Shown piece by piece: positions 52,651 to 62,441 of a DNA stretch of 64,000 bases. The stretch is from the NCBI GenBank assembly GCA_002436415.1, contig DJMA01000027.1:109697-173696 (forward strand). The letters run 5' to 3'. The notes below the pieces were generated by a model. The model saw nothing but the letters and a program-made list of their open reading frames with translations, was not told the DNA's origin and made no database searches. Both the position numbers and the translations under genes were made by a program. The first letter of the stretch is position 1, and each line of letters starts with the position of its first letter. The stretch is from Bdellovibrionaceae bacterium UBA6502. Lineage in GTDB: Bacteria > Bdellovibrionota > Bdellovibrionia > Bdellovibrionales > UBA840.

Positions 52651-54303
52651 ATGTTTAGCAAATACATTAGTTTACTAATTGCACAATTTAAAGGTTTCTA
52701 TAAAGACCTATCGCCAACGAAAAGGATGTCCTTGATCTTGAGTATGATCATGATCGCAGGTACTACAGTGGTGGTGGGGATTTTGATGTCTGGAAGAAGT
52801 CATGTGGCTCTTTTTACAAAGATTCCTGCAGACCAGTTACCAATCATTGTTAATCAACTACGCCAAATGAATATTCCCTACAAAGTGGAAAGCGGGGGAG
52901 AAACAATTACTGTTCCACCTGAACTATTGCATTCCACCCAAATGGCTATCATGTCTGAATCAACTGTGGGTAAGGCTGGTTCAATCGGTTTAGAACTTTT
53001 TGAAAAACAGGATTTTGGAGTAACTTCTTACGCGCAAAGAATTAATTATCAAAGAGCTCTACAAGGTGAGTTAATGAGAGCGATCAACTCTTTAGAAGTT
53101 GTTCGTAGATCTAAAGTGATTTTAGCATTACCTCCTAAGAAAACCTTCTTAGAAGAAGGCGGAGAGCCTAAGGCTTCCATCGTATTAGATCTATACCCAG
53201 GAAAAGCTCTATCTAAAAACCAAATCCGTGGTATCACAAATTTGGTTTCTGCTTCTGTTGAGAATTTACACGCAGAGAATGTTACTATCGTTAACTCTGT
53301 TGGTAAGGTGTTGTCGAAGCAAAGTGGTGGAGCTGCTGGCATGTCATCAGAGATGGCAGAAATAAAATCTAGAATCGAGTCTGAACTTGAGAATAGGATT
53401 GAATCTATCATCTCAAGAGTTGTGGGTACTGGTAAAGTAATTGCAAAAGTAAATGCAGACATTGATACGAGAGTTGTAGATAGCGTTGAGGAAATTGTTG
53501 ACCCGGATAGAACAGCGGTATTGAGTACTCAAACTTCTGAAGAGAAAATGGCGGGGAGTCGTACAAACCCAGTGGGAATTCCTGGAGCTAGAGCCAATGT
53601 TCCTGGAGCTGAACAAGGCGGTCAAGTTGGTTTTAATCAAGATACGAGCACTGCCGTTAGCACAACCAACTATGAGGTGCCAAAGACAGTACGAAAAACT
53701 AAAGAAGCTCCTGGTGGAATTAAGCGCCTAAGCATTGCCGTATTGGTAGATGGTGAGACAGTTTATACAAGTGATGAAAATGGAGAGCCTTTAGAAGAGT
53801 GGAAATCTCGCACCGAAGAAGAGTTGTCCAAATATGAGTCGCTCGTGCAAAATGCAATAGGATTTAGTCCAAATCGCGGTGATACTATTAAGATAGAAAA
53901 CATCCGTTTCCAAGAAGAAGACTTTACTCGCTCCGAGGAAATCTTGGACAACATTGAAATGCGTAAACTGATTTCTTATATTTTAAGATGGGCAGTGATT
54001 GCATTGAGTATGGCTTTATTCTTCTTCTTAGTGGTTAGACCTTTCATGCATTGGATTACGGATAGTTTCCAAGAATCGGTGGATGATATGTTACCTAAGA
54101 CGATTGAAGAACTTGAAGAATTACAGGCCGTGGAAGGAAGTCTTCCTGGTATGGCAGGGGCATTGCCAGCACTGAATGATTCAGTTCACCCTGATAAAGC
54201 AGAATCTGAGTTATTAAAAGAAAGAATTATGAAATATATCGGCGAAGACGGCAAAAAAGCAGCATCTGCTCTTGGTATGTGGTTGATCCGTAAAGAACTT
54301 TAG
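52651..54303 (+). CDS. fliF: Flagellar MS-ring protein FliF
   Basis: 550 residues. Two membrane helices (about 30-49 and 441-465) bracket the periplasmic ring-building motifs. GSIGLELFEKQDFGVTSYAQ, then RINYQRALQGELMRAINSLE and VRRSKVILALPPKKTF are diagnostic. The C-terminal tail (LGMWLIRKEL) is the FliG-binding end. It forms the ring in the inner membrane that nucleates the basal body. Confidence 0.97.
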   Translation: MFSKYISLLIAQFKGFYKDLSPTKRMSLILSMIMIAGTTVVVGILMSGRSHVALFTKIPADQLPIIVNQLRQMNIPYKVESGGETITVPPELLHSTQMAIMSESTVGKAGSIGLELFEKQDFGVTSYAQRINYQRALQGELMRAINSLEVVRRSKVILALPPKKTFLEEGGEPKASIVLDLYPGKALSKNQIRGITNLVSASVENLHAENVTIVNSVGKVLSKQSGGAAGMSSEMAEIKSRIESELENRIESIISRVVGTGKVIAKVNADIDTRVVDSVEEIVDPDRTAVLSTQTSEEKMAGSRTNPVGIPGARANVPGAEQGGQVGFNQDTSTAVSTTNYEVPKTVRKTKEAPGGIKRLSIAVLVDGETVYTSDENGEPLEEWKSRTEEELSKYESLVQNAIGFSPNRGDTIKIENIRFQEEDFTRSEEILDNIEMRKLISYILRWAVIALSMALFFFLVVRPFMHWITDSFQESVDDMLPKTIEELEELQAVEGSLPGMAGALPALNDSVHPDKAESELLKERIMKYIGEDGKKAASALGMWLIRKEL

Positions 54304-54318
54304 GAAAAAGGAGAAACA

Positions 54319-55362
54319 ATGATCCCGGCTCATGTTTCGAAAATTGAAAACATTCGTTTCGAACATCTAAAAGGTTTCGAGAAAGCAGCTATCTTAATTA
54401 ACTATTTAGGATCGAATGCAGCTCAACTTTTATTTCAGCACTTAGAAGATAGTGATATTCGTAAGCTTATTAGTATAATGTCACGATTTCGCGTAATTCC
54501 TGTGGGAATTACTAAGAGAGTGTTGGAAGAGTTTTATGAAATGATTAGTGAATCAGAAGATTATATCTTTTCTGATGTTACCACTCAAAAAGACACGATC
54601 GTATCTGCCGTGGGAGAAGATCGTGCACGAGTGATTTTAGGTCACTTAAACATTGCTGGTGGTATTCATAATAAACTAGAAAGTTTAGAACTTGTGGATG
54701 CAAAGTCATTGGCAAACTTTTTAATGAACGAGCACCCACAGACAATTTCTGTGATTCTAGCGCATTTAGAGCCAGAGAAAAAAGGTGAGGTTTTAAAACG
54801 CTTACCTGAATCTCTACAGGCTGAAGTTGTACTTCGTTTAAGTAACCTTGAGTATATTGCTCCTGAGTTATTAACCGAAGTGGATACAGTTTTAAAACAA
54901 GAGCTACAAACCATGGGTAATGTAGAACAGTCTGCCTTGGGTGGGGTTCAGCCGGTAGCAGAAATGTTGAACGTGATGGATAAGAACACAGAAACCTCTA
55001 TCATGTCTCGCTTGGAAGAAAAAGATCCAATCTTAGCCGAAGAAATTCGTAAATTGATGTTCGTATTTGAAGACATTATTAAAATTGATGATCGTGGTAT
55101 TCAGGCGCTTCTTAAAGAAGTGGATAACCAAAAACTTCTTCTTGCTCTTAAAACAGCTCCAGAAGAAGTTAAAGAGAAAATCTTTAAGAACCTATCTAGT
55201 CGTGCTGCCAATATGTTACGTGAAGATTTGGAGAACCTAGGGCCAAGTAAGCTCTCTGACGTAGAGGGAGCACAGCAAGAGATTGTTAATGTTGCTCGTC
55301 GATTAGAGTCAGAAGGTAAGATCTTAATTGCAAGAGGTGGAGCAGACGATGCACTCGTTTAA
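54319..55362 (+). CDS. fliG: Flagellar motor switch protein FliG
   Basis: 347-residue rotor protein. N-terminal GFEKAAILINYLGSNAAQLL, middle ANFLMNEHPQTISVILAHLE with the EHPQ motif, and a C-terminal domain with MFVFEDIIKIDDRGIQALLK carrying charged residues that face the stator. It binds FliF and FliM. The end overlaps the fliH start by 14 bases. Confidence 0.97.
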   Translation: MIPAHVSKIENIRFEHLKGFEKAAILINYLGSNAAQLLFQHLEDSDIRKLISIMSRFRVIPVGITKRVLEEFYEMISESEDYIFSDVTTQKDTIVSAVGEDRARVILGHLNIAGGIHNKLESLELVDAKSLANFLMNEHPQTISVILAHLEPEKKGEVLKRLPESLQAEVVLRLSNLEYIAPELLTEVDTVLKQELQTMGNVEQSALGGVQPVAEMLNVMDKNTETSIMSRLEEKDPILAEEIRKLMFVFEDIIKIDDRGIQALLKEVDNQKLLLALKTAPEEVKEKIFKNLSSRAANMLREDLENLGPSKLSDVEGAQQEIVNVARRLESEGKILIARGGADDALV

Positions 55363-56308
55363 TCGTAAAATTATTAAATCCTTAGATGCGGAAAACACCG
55401 TATCTGAGTTTAAAGCAAAAAAAATCACTCATGAAGTGCCTGCCGAAATTAATAAAAGCAATCATTTTGAAGCGGAATTTTCTGGAGAAGCCGGTAGCTT
55501 CCGTATGGATGAGTTGTTAAAACAGCGAACAGGACTTAGTGAGCGTCGTCAACAAGAAGTGATGGTGGAAGTAGAGTCCAAAGTCATTGAAAAGTTGGCA
55601 GAAGTTGAACAGGATGCTTATCAAAAAGCCTACAACTTGGGAATGGAAGAGGGCAAAGAAGAGGGACTTAAGCTTGCTGAGGATCGAATTCATTCGAAAC
55701 TAGCAGAATTGGATCAAGTGATTAACTCTTTGCAAGGCCTTCGCGAGGAAATGTACAAACTCAATGAGGTTGGAATTGTTGAGTTGGCCTTCAAGCTTGG
55801 GTCAAGAATCGCTATGCGTGAAATCAAGCAAGACCCAGCCTATATCTTTGATTGTGTTCGTGAAGTAGCCGATGGAATGCAGATGGATACCGAAGTGAAT
55901 CTTCGCGTTTCCTTGGATGACTATGATTTCATCGAAGAGTTTAAAAATCGAGACCTTCGCAATAAAGAGCTTTTTAGTAAGATTAAATTGTACAAAGAAG
56001 AGAATCTGCAAAAAGGCGAATGTATATTTGATTCTAATCATGGTGTTGTAAATGCCACCCTAGAAAATAGAATCGAAAAACTTTGGGGGCGTTTGGTAGA
56101 AAGCTTTCCAAAAACTGAGCTAGGTCCGATTGTGAATGAAACTTACGAAATCCCTAAACGTGATGTAGTAAATGAAGTAGCAGATACTACAGACGAAAAC
56201 CTACAGGCCGTCGCTGCGGAAGATACCATGGGTTCAGAGCAAGAAGCTCAAAGCCCTGTGGATGAAATAGAACAAAATACTTCCGATGAAGAAAATAACG
56301 AAGATTAA
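55349..56308 (+). CDS. fliH: Flagellar assembly protein FliH (export ATPase regulator)
   Basis: 319 residues from ATG 55349. GGAG lies six bases before this ATG; an upstream in-frame TTG (55328) is not supported. The central coiled coil with YNLGMEEGKEEGLKLAE and the C-terminal region VEKALKLG-like segment (VELAFKLGSRIAMREIKQDP) plus VSLDDYDFIEEF are FliH features. An acidic tail of about 50 residues follows. It should bind FliI and regulate the flagellar export ATPase. Confidence 0.88.
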   Translation: MHSFNRKIIKSLDAENTVSEFKAKKITHEVPAEINKSNHFEAEFSGEAGSFRMDELLKQRTGLSERRQQEVMVEVESKVIEKLAEVEQDAYQKAYNLGMEEGKEEGLKLAEDRIHSKLAELDQVINSLQGLREEMYKLNEVGIVELAFKLGSRIAMREIKQDPAYIFDCVREVADGMQMDTEVNLRVSLDDYDFIEEFKNRDLRNKELFSKIKLYKEENLQKGECIFDSNHGVVNATLENRIEKLWGRLVESFPKTELGPIVNETYEIPKRDVVNEVADTTDENLQAVAAEDTMGSEQEAQSPVDEIEQNTSDEENNED

Positions 56309-56327
56309 TATTTAGGAAAACTCACGG

Positions 56328-57641
56328 ATGAGCATTGCCATTAACTTTGAAAAATATGAAAGAATTGCTAAATCAACTCGTGTCTTGAAAGAGTCGGGCA
56401 AAGTGACCAGAGTGATAGGTTACTTGGTGGAAGGATATCTTCCAGGAGCAAGCATTGGTTCCATTGCTGATTTAGCACTTAGTAATGGGGATCGAGTAGA
56501 AGCTGAAGTGATTGGTTTGACAGACCAAAAAGTTTTGTTGATGCCATTTCGCGATGTACAGGGGATTCGCCTTGGTTCAAGCATTGTCTTAAAAAGGACA
56601 GTGGCCAACGTTCAGGTAGGTAGTGGTTTATTGGGTCGCGTAATCGATGCCACGGGTACTCCTATTGATGGTAAAGGACCAATTGTAACAACGGACGAGT
56701 TTCCAATTTATGAATCTTTCACCAATCCTTTAGAAAGACCACCAATTGATGAGGCACTACAATTGGGAGTAAGGGCTTTGGATGGGACCATCACCGTTGG
56801 TAAAGGCCAGCGAGTTGGGATCATGGCAGGTTCGGGTGTAGGAAAATCTGTTTTATTAGGGATGATGGCCAAAAACACTACCGCAGATGTTAATGTGATC
56901 GCATTGATTGGTGAGCGTGGTCGAGAAGTAAAAGAGTTTATCGAGAATGTATTAGGCGAAGAAGGGCTTAAACGAAGCATTGTCGTTTGTGTGACCGGTG
57001 ATCAAAATGCTTTGTTGAGAAAAAGAGGAGCCTTTTTGGCGACAGCCATTTCCGAGTATTTTGCCAAACAAGGCAATGATGTTCTTTTAACTATGGATTC
57101 AGTAACTCGATTTGCTATGGCACAAAGAGAAATTGGTTTAAGTGCTGGTGAACCACCAGCGACTAAAGGATACACGCCTTCAGTTTTTGCTCTATTGCCA
57201 AAACTTTTGGAGAGAGTAGGGCGCTTTTCAAACGGGAGTGTTACAGGGCTTTATACGGTTTTAGTTGAGCAAGATGATATGGATGATCCAATTGGTGATG
57301 CGGTAAGAAGTATTGTAGATGGACATATTGTTTTGGATAGAAAACTTGCATCAAAGGCACACTTTCCTGCGATTGATGTTCTTCAGAGCGCCAGTCGTGT
57401 AATGAATAATATTGTGGATGCACCACATATGAAAAACGCCATGCGTTTGAAAGAGATGTTGGCAACCTACAAAGAAGCAGAAGATCTAATTAATATTGGT
57501 GCTTATCAACAAGGAACAAACCCACAAATTGATGAAGCAATTAATTTGTACCCAAGCATTATTCAGTTTTTAAAACAAGGTATGGGGGAGTCTACTGACT
57601 TCGCACAAAGTGTTCAAATATTAGATTCCATTGTAGGTTAG
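56328..57641 (+). CDS. fliI: Flagellum-specific ATPase FliI
   Basis: 437-residue ATPase of the flagellar type III export system. Walker A GSGVGKSVLLG, IALIGERGREVKEFIEN, VLLTMDSVTRFAMAQREIGL (Walker B) and SAGEPPATKGYTPSVFALLP are the F1-beta-like T3SS ATPase signatures. FliH and FliJ flank it, as usual. Confidence 0.97.
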   Translation: MSIAINFEKYERIAKSTRVLKESGKVTRVIGYLVEGYLPGASIGSIADLALSNGDRVEAEVIGLTDQKVLLMPFRDVQGIRLGSSIVLKRTVANVQVGSGLLGRVIDATGTPIDGKGPIVTTDEFPIYESFTNPLERPPIDEALQLGVRALDGTITVGKGQRVGIMAGSGVGKSVLLGMMAKNTTADVNVIALIGERGREVKEFIENVLGEEGLKRSIVVCVTGDQNALLRKRGAFLATAISEYFAKQGNDVLLTMDSVTRFAMAQREIGLSAGEPPATKGYTPSVFALLPKLLERVGRFSNGSVTGLYTVLVEQDDMDDPIGDAVRSIVDGHIVLDRKLASKAHFPAIDVLQSASRVMNNIVDAPHMKNAMRLKEMLATYKEAEDLINIGAYQQGTNPQIDEAINLYPSIIQFLKQGMGESTDFAQSVQILDSIVG

Positions 57642-57648
57642 TTGAAGC

Positions 57649-58095
57649 ATGAAAAAGTTTAAGTTTAAATATGAGAGTGTATTAAAACTTCGTGCCTCGA
57701 AGGAAGATAAAGCCAAGCGTGCCTATGCAGAAGCTCTAGAAAGAGAAACATCTGCGAAAAACGAAAAACAAAGCTGCATAGACAATGTAAAAAAATATCG
57801 TGAGTATATTGCAGCCCTTGAAAAAAACGGTCAAATTCACGAAATCATTAATATTTTAGAAATCATCCGTGGGACTGAGGCAAAAATACATTACAAAGAG
57901 CAAGAAATTCTCGGCTTGGTGCATATCACGAAGCAGAAACACCAAGTGTATTTAGAGCTTTATAAAGAGCGAAAAGCTTTGGAAAAGCTAAAAGAAAAAC
58001 AATCCGAGGCCTACGTAAAAGAAGCCAAGAAAAAACAAACGCGTAAGATTGAAGACATGGTTCTTTCTCGTTTTGGTCGTGGAGAAAAATTTTAA
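57649..58095 (+). CDS. fliJ: Flagellar export protein FliJ
   Basis: 148 residues, nearly all coiled coil, starting MKKFKFKYESVLKLRASKED, the typical FliJ N terminus. It should sit in the central pore of the FliI hexamer. It begins seven bases after fliI; size and position settle the assignment. Confidence 0.9.
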   Translation: MKKFKFKYESVLKLRASKEDKAKRAYAEALERETSAKNEKQSCIDNVKKYREYIAALEKNGQIHEIINILEIIRGTEAKIHYKEQEILGLVHITKQKHQVYLELYKERKALEKLKEKQSEAYVKEAKKKQTRKIEDMVLSRFGRGEKF

Positions 58096-58234
58096 TCGCA
58101 AACAATCCAGTCTCAGGTCTCGTTAAGGTCGAGGTCTAAGTAGGTAAAAAAATCCCCCACTGATGATCTAGTACTGATCCCTTAATCACTTCAAATGCAC
58201 GAAAATAGAGGCTTTCCCGTATACTGAAAGAGGT

Positions 58235-59020
58235 ATGATCGCTAGCAAAAAGGGGCGTAATTTGCAAAATTCTTATTCTCAACATTTTCAAAAAAGAAAG
58301 CAAGTTTCTCGAGATGAACAAAACTCTGCAATGAGTTTGAGTAAGAGAAAATCAAATTTGCCTTCAAAAAGAAATAATAGAAAAAGAAAACCATTTCCGG
58401 TCGGAGCCTTGATTAGTTGTATCGTTTTATTGATTGCTTTCATTTATGCATTTGAGAATGAAGAGAAGATTGTTAAGTCTTTGAGTAAAATTGAAATTAG
58501 TGTTTTCGGTAAGGCAAAAGCTCAAGGAGAGCCTGCTAAAAAAGCCCCAAAACCAAAAAGTACTTTGGATAAATTCTCGGATGAAAAAGAAGCCAAGAAG
58601 GTAGCTAAGAAGACATGGACAGATGAAGAGATTGCATTATTTACGCAGCTAGAACAGAGAAAGTCTGAGTTAGATCAGAGGGAAGAGAATCTTAAAAAAT
58701 TAGAAGTTGAGTTGAAGCAACAGCAAGAAGACATAAAAAAGAACTTAGCCGAGCTTAGAAAAATCAGAACGAAAATTTCACAAGGTCTCGAGCAGAAAAT
58801 CGAAAAAGATGAAGAGAAAGTCGATAAATTAGTAGCGGTTTACTCAAATATGAAACCACAACAAGCAGCAAAAGTGATGGAAAAGATTGATGAAGAGCTT
58901 GCCATCCGAGTTTTAGCAAAAATGAAAAAGAAAAGCGCGGCAGAAGTTCTAAATTTATTAGAGCCTGAAAAAGCCAAGCGTTTATCTGAAAAATACGTTG
59001 GATATATATCCATGAATTAA
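58235..59020 (+). CDS. MotE-like flagellar protein (membrane-anchored coiled coil)
   Basis: 261 residues: a basic N terminus (KRKSNLPSKRNNRKRKPFPV), one membrane helix (VGALISCIVLLIAFIYAFE), a long coiled coil, and a C-terminal MgtE-N/MotE-like domain (LVAVYSNMKPQQAAKVMEKI, then LAIRVLAKMKKKSAAEVLNLL). MotE-type proteins chaperone MotC or stabilise stators and are often coded after fliJ. The ATG used has its AGAGGT almost touching; a TTG at 58262 with AAGGGG six bases upstream may be the real start. The 139-base gap before it is the longest before the flgE leader. Confidence 0.82.
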   Translation: MIASKKGRNLQNSYSQHFQKRKQVSRDEQNSAMSLSKRKSNLPSKRNNRKRKPFPVGALISCIVLLIAFIYAFENEEKIVKSLSKIEISVFGKAKAQGEPAKKAPKPKSTLDKFSDEKEAKKVAKKTWTDEEIALFTQLEQRKSELDQREENLKKLEVELKQQQEDIKKNLAELRKIRTKISQGLEQKIEKDEEKVDKLVAVYSNMKPQQAAKVMEKIDEELAIRVLAKMKKKSAAEVLNLLEPEKAKRLSEKYVGYISMN

Positions 59021-59050
59021 TTTGGAAATTTAAAAAGGGAAGGAGGATAA

Positions 59051-60919
59051 ATGTTAGACGGGGCAATGATGCAAGTCCCACAAATCAAGCAGGCAGAGCC
59101 GATTCGATCAAAAACGAATCGGGATTCGTCGTTTTTGGATTCTCGAACGAATCTAAACGCTGATAAAAGAGAAGATAGCTTTCAAAAGAAGCTAGATTCT
59201 AAGCTTGATAAAGGGAATCGCAATCAAGACAAAGCTCCAGACAAACAAGCAGATTCAAAACTGCCTAGAGAGCGTGAGGATCACAGAGGTCCGCATGATT
59301 CAAAAATGGCAAGAAAGGAAATCGCACAAAAGCCGAAGACTAAAGAAAATACCGGCGAACAGAGTTCCGTTAATAAAGAAAGAGAAGATCTTTCTGAAGA
59401 AAAGAACTCTAAAGTACAAGCGCAAAATATCGACTACAATATGATGAATACTCAGATCCCTGAGATTCAACCTGCGATGCAGAAAACTGTAGAAGAGGAT
59501 GCCGCTGCAAACATTGATGCGATGAAGATGAGTCTCTTGCAATGGAGTCAATCAAAAGAAAGACACCCAGTACTGAAGTTTATGGACTCAATGGAGAGTG
59601 AACTAGGTATAGAGCCAGACAGATTGATCTCGGCTTTTGGTGGCTTAAGTGACAAAGAGCTTTTACAAAATCCTGAAATGAGTGCCGAGAGTTACATTCA
59701 AGCATTGAATGTTGCCCCAGAAGGTCAGGAACGCGCCCAAGAATTGTATTCGAAACTACTTTTAGATCTTCGATTACAAAAGGCGAATAAAAGTGATGTT
59801 AGTAAATTAGTTCCGATGGAAGTTCAGTCTCTATTGAAGGAAATGAACGCAACGGATGCTCACCCAGCCTTAATGGCAAAGGGGCCGGTGGATGATATGA
59901 CGAAGAAGTTTTTCGACGTTTATCCAAACCGCTTTGGGCGACCGATGGAACAAGAAAAAACTTTGGACCCGAATCTTTCCCAGGCAGTGAACCCTGAGGT
60001 TTCATCCTTAGACGCTTCCTTGCAAAACGCCGAGGGGGATTCGAACAATCCAGTATCTTCAATTCATCAAAAGCAAAAAGAAGACACTCAGTCTGCTTTG
60101 GCAAGACTAGCTTTGTTTGGTGCTGCTGGCGCAGCTACTCAAACAGCTATGGAAGCTCCTGATGCTGGCATGGATGTAGAAGCTCCTGATTGGTTGTCCA
60201 AATTAAACAAAGTGGATGCTGCGGCAGAATCAAATGTTAGTAGCATTCGTCCTGATGCAAGCTCAGAAGGTGAGGCCGGTGAAGGTGGTTTTGATAGTCA
60301 AAGTGGGGCTGACCAATTTTTTGGTGGCGCTGAAACGGCTAAAAACCCTATGGGTGCTAAGTTTTCTGATGCAGCAGCGGTAGCGGGTCTTGGTAAGGCA
60401 GAAGCGGGTGCAAATGCTGAAAGTACCGAAGGCGTTGAGTCTATCGTTAAGAATGTAAATTTCCTGACCAAAAAAGGTGGCGGTGAGATGAAAGTACAAC
60501 TTAACCAAGAAGGTCTTGGTGAAGTTCATCTTAAAGTTGCTGTTAACGAAGGGAAGGTTAACATTCAAATGTTGACGGACAATAAAGATACTAAAAAACT
60601 TTTAGAGTCTGATTTATCGGCTTTAAAAGTGGAGTTGGGCGAGAAAAAAATTGATCTGCAAGACATTAAAGTAGATGTGCAAAAAGATTTGCGAGGCAAT
60701 CTAGAAGAACAATTTGCTGATCAAAGAAGAGAACAAACTCGTCAGTTCTGGCAGCAGTTTAAAGAAGAAAATGAAATGAATCGTGCGATGGCAATCAATC
60801 GAGGACTTCCTTCTTATAACTCTGGTAGAAAAATGCCTACCGATGTTATTGATGATGTACAAGCAAGTGGCGCGTACCGAAGCAAGAGCATTGATGGTAG
60901 ATTAAATGTTGTAGCTTAA
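59051..60919 (+). CDS. fliK: Flagellar hook-length control protein FliK
   Basis: 622 residues. The N-terminal 450 are low-complexity, charged and disordered, including KRED/KDK-rich stretches, as expected for a molecular ruler. The conserved Flg_hook domain is at about 470-560: LTKKGGGEMKVQLNQEGLGE, then VHLKVAVNEGKVNIQMLTDN and LLESDLSALKVEL. It sets hook length and switches export specificity. A perfect ribosome binding site (AAGGAGG) precedes the ATG. Confidence 0.93.
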   Translation: MLDGAMMQVPQIKQAEPIRSKTNRDSSFLDSRTNLNADKREDSFQKKLDSKLDKGNRNQDKAPDKQADSKLPREREDHRGPHDSKMARKEIAQKPKTKENTGEQSSVNKEREDLSEEKNSKVQAQNIDYNMMNTQIPEIQPAMQKTVEEDAAANIDAMKMSLLQWSQSKERHPVLKFMDSMESELGIEPDRLISAFGGLSDKELLQNPEMSAESYIQALNVAPEGQERAQELYSKLLLDLRLQKANKSDVSKLVPMEVQSLLKEMNATDAHPALMAKGPVDDMTKKFFDVYPNRFGRPMEQEKTLDPNLSQAVNPEVSSLDASLQNAEGDSNNPVSSIHQKQKEDTQSALARLALFGAAGAATQTAMEAPDAGMDVEAPDWLSKLNKVDAAAESNVSSIRPDASSEGEAGEGGFDSQSGADQFFGGAETAKNPMGAKFSDAAAVAGLGKAEAGANAESTEGVESIVKNVNFLTKKGGGEMKVQLNQEGLGEVHLKVAVNEGKVNIQMLTDNKDTKKLLESDLSALKVELGEKKIDLQDIKVDVQKDLRGNLEEQFADQRREQTRQFWQQFKEENEMNRAMAINRGLPSYNSGRKMPTDVIDDVQASGAYRSKSIDGRLNVVA

Positions 60920-60929
60920 GGAGTAGTAT

Positions 60930-61895
60930 ATGTTAGGTAGTAAAATAACACAGTCATTTAATATGAATCCTGGTGAGCAGGTTAGCTCGCGAAAGGCGGA
61001 TAAAAATAACTATGTTAGTGCCGAACAAAAAGCAAAGATGGGAGATGAATCCGTTGGTGATGTTCTAAATCGTGTTGCTGATCCAAACTGGGTAGACCCA
61101 TCAAAACTGCGTAAAGTAGGAAAAGAAAAGTTAGATAAAGATGACTTTTTAAAGCTAATGCTTACGCAAATGAAATTCCAAGATCCTACAACTCCTCTTG
61201 AATCTCATGAGATGGCTGCGCAGTTGGCGCAGTTTACATCCCTAGAGCAAATGCAAAATATGAATACAAATATCGAAAAGCTAGTTGCTGCGAAAAAGCC
61301 TGATACGCAATTTCAAGCACTACAATTTATCGGTAAAAGTGTTGAGTCTGACTCAGGAAAAATTTTGCGTGCGGAAGGGGACGACACTCATGAAATTCGT
61401 TTTAATGTGGCTAAGGCAGCAAAAGACCTTACTGTGGACATTAAGAATGAAGATGGTGATGTGATTAAGTCCTACAAGCTTCAACAGCTTGAACAAGGGC
61501 AAAACTCTATAACATGGAACGGCTTAAACGCAGAAGATAAGCCGGCCCGAGCAGGGAACTATAAAGTCGAAGTATCTGCTGTAGATGAACAAGATCAAAA
61601 GATTGTGACTAGTACAAAGATTAGCGGAACCATCACTGGTGTAAATTACACTGCCAATGGACCAATGCTAATGATTGGTAATCAATCTGTACCGATGAGT
61701 GAGGTACGTAAAATTGTTGATCCAAAAGCAGGACCGGTGAAAGGTACAGATGTTAAAGATGTTACAAAACTAGCCTTGAATAATGATGACAAGGTAAAGG
61801 ATACTGAGAATAAGCCAAAAGCTTCTGAACAATTAATTAATGATGTTCCGATGGCAAGAGGTTTATTAAACAAAGTAAAGAGTGGTAAGGAGTAG
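60930..61895 (+). CDS. flgD: Flagellar hook assembly scaffolding protein FlgD
   Basis: 321 residues, longer than many FlgDs. The capping core LDKDDFLKLMLTQMKFQDPT, then TPLESHEMAAQLAQFTSLEQ and MQNMNTNIEKL is unmistakable, followed by a FlgD Ig-like/tudor region (SITWNGLNAEDKPARAGNYK). The extra C-terminal 70 residues are charged and of unknown use. It starts 10 bases after fliK. Confidence 0.95.
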   Translation: MLGSKITQSFNMNPGEQVSSRKADKNNYVSAEQKAKMGDESVGDVLNRVADPNWVDPSKLRKVGKEKLDKDDFLKLMLTQMKFQDPTTPLESHEMAAQLAQFTSLEQMQNMNTNIEKLVAAKKPDTQFQALQFIGKSVESDSGKILRAEGDDTHEIRFNVAKAAKDLTVDIKNEDGDVIKSYKLQQLEQGQNSITWNGLNAEDKPARAGNYKVEVSAVDEQDQKIVTSTKISGTITGVNYTANGPMLMIGNQSVPMSEVRKIVDPKAGPVKGTDVKDVTKLALNNDDKVKDTENKPKASEQLINDVPMARGLLNKVKSGKE

Positions 61896-61901
61896 ATTAA
61901 G

Positions 61902-62333
61902 ATGGTGCAAAACGGAGGATTACAATTCGAAAGAATTAAGTCCATTACCGGCGGGCAAACATCTGTACCGAAACAGAACTCTTTGGATTCCAAAAATGGT
62001 CCAAGCTTTGGGGACTTACTTAAGAGCCAAACAGAAGGTGTAAGTAAAACTCAAGGCATGGCACAAGCTGCGGAGACTGCTGCTTTAAAATTCTCTAGTC
62101 ACGCCATTGATCGCATTCGCTCACGAGGCATATCAATGGGACCAGAAAGAATGGAAAAGCTTGGCGAGGCAATCGACAAGGCTGCAAAAAAAGGGGCGAA
62201 GGAAACTTTAGTGATGGCTGGAGATTCTGCCTTTATCGTGAGTGTTAAAAACCGAACGGTCATAACAGCGATGGACGCAACTGCAATGAAGGAGAATGTG
62301 TTCACGAATATTGATAGTACGGTTTTGATTTAA
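61902..62333 (+). CDS. Flagellar operon protein, TIGR02530 family
   Basis: 143 residues. The core LKFSSHAIDRIRSRGISMGP, then RMEKLGEAIDKAAKKGAKET and AFIVSVKNRTVITAMDATAM ending VFTNIDSTVLI matches the TIGR02530 family found between flgD and flgE in many flagellar operons. Function unknown. It begins six bases after flgD. Confidence 0.93.
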   Translation: MVQNGGLQFERIKSITGGQTSVPKQNSLDSKNGPSFGDLLKSQTEGVSKTQGMAQAAETAALKFSSHAIDRIRSRGISMGPERMEKLGEAIDKAAKKGAKETLVMAGDSAFIVSVKNRTVITAMDATAMKENVFTNIDSTVLI

Positions 62334-62365
62334 ACTAGGATGGTTAAAATTAAAAAGTAGGGACT

Positions 62366-62423
62366 GGACCTTGTCGACTACAAGGGGGTCTCTCCAAAAA
62401 ACTACCGACTGACTGAGGTAGTT
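62366..62423 (+). promoter_or_regulatory. Two stem-loops in the flgE leader
   Basis: Hairpin 1 (62366-62390): CCTTGT, loop CGACT, ACAAGG, with outer GA/TC pairs. Hairpin 2 (62400-62423): AACTACC, loop GACTGACTGA, GGTAGTT. No T-run follows, and the flgE ribosome binding site GGAGG lies just downstream, so a translational or mRNA-stability control of hook protein is the simplest reading; inference. Confidence 0.5.
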
Positions 62424-62441
62424 AAACATGGAGGTTGAATT

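Noticed and set aside
59300..59551. Antisense frame in fliK
   Set aside because: fliK has low-complexity coding DNA that opens long shadow frames on the other strand.
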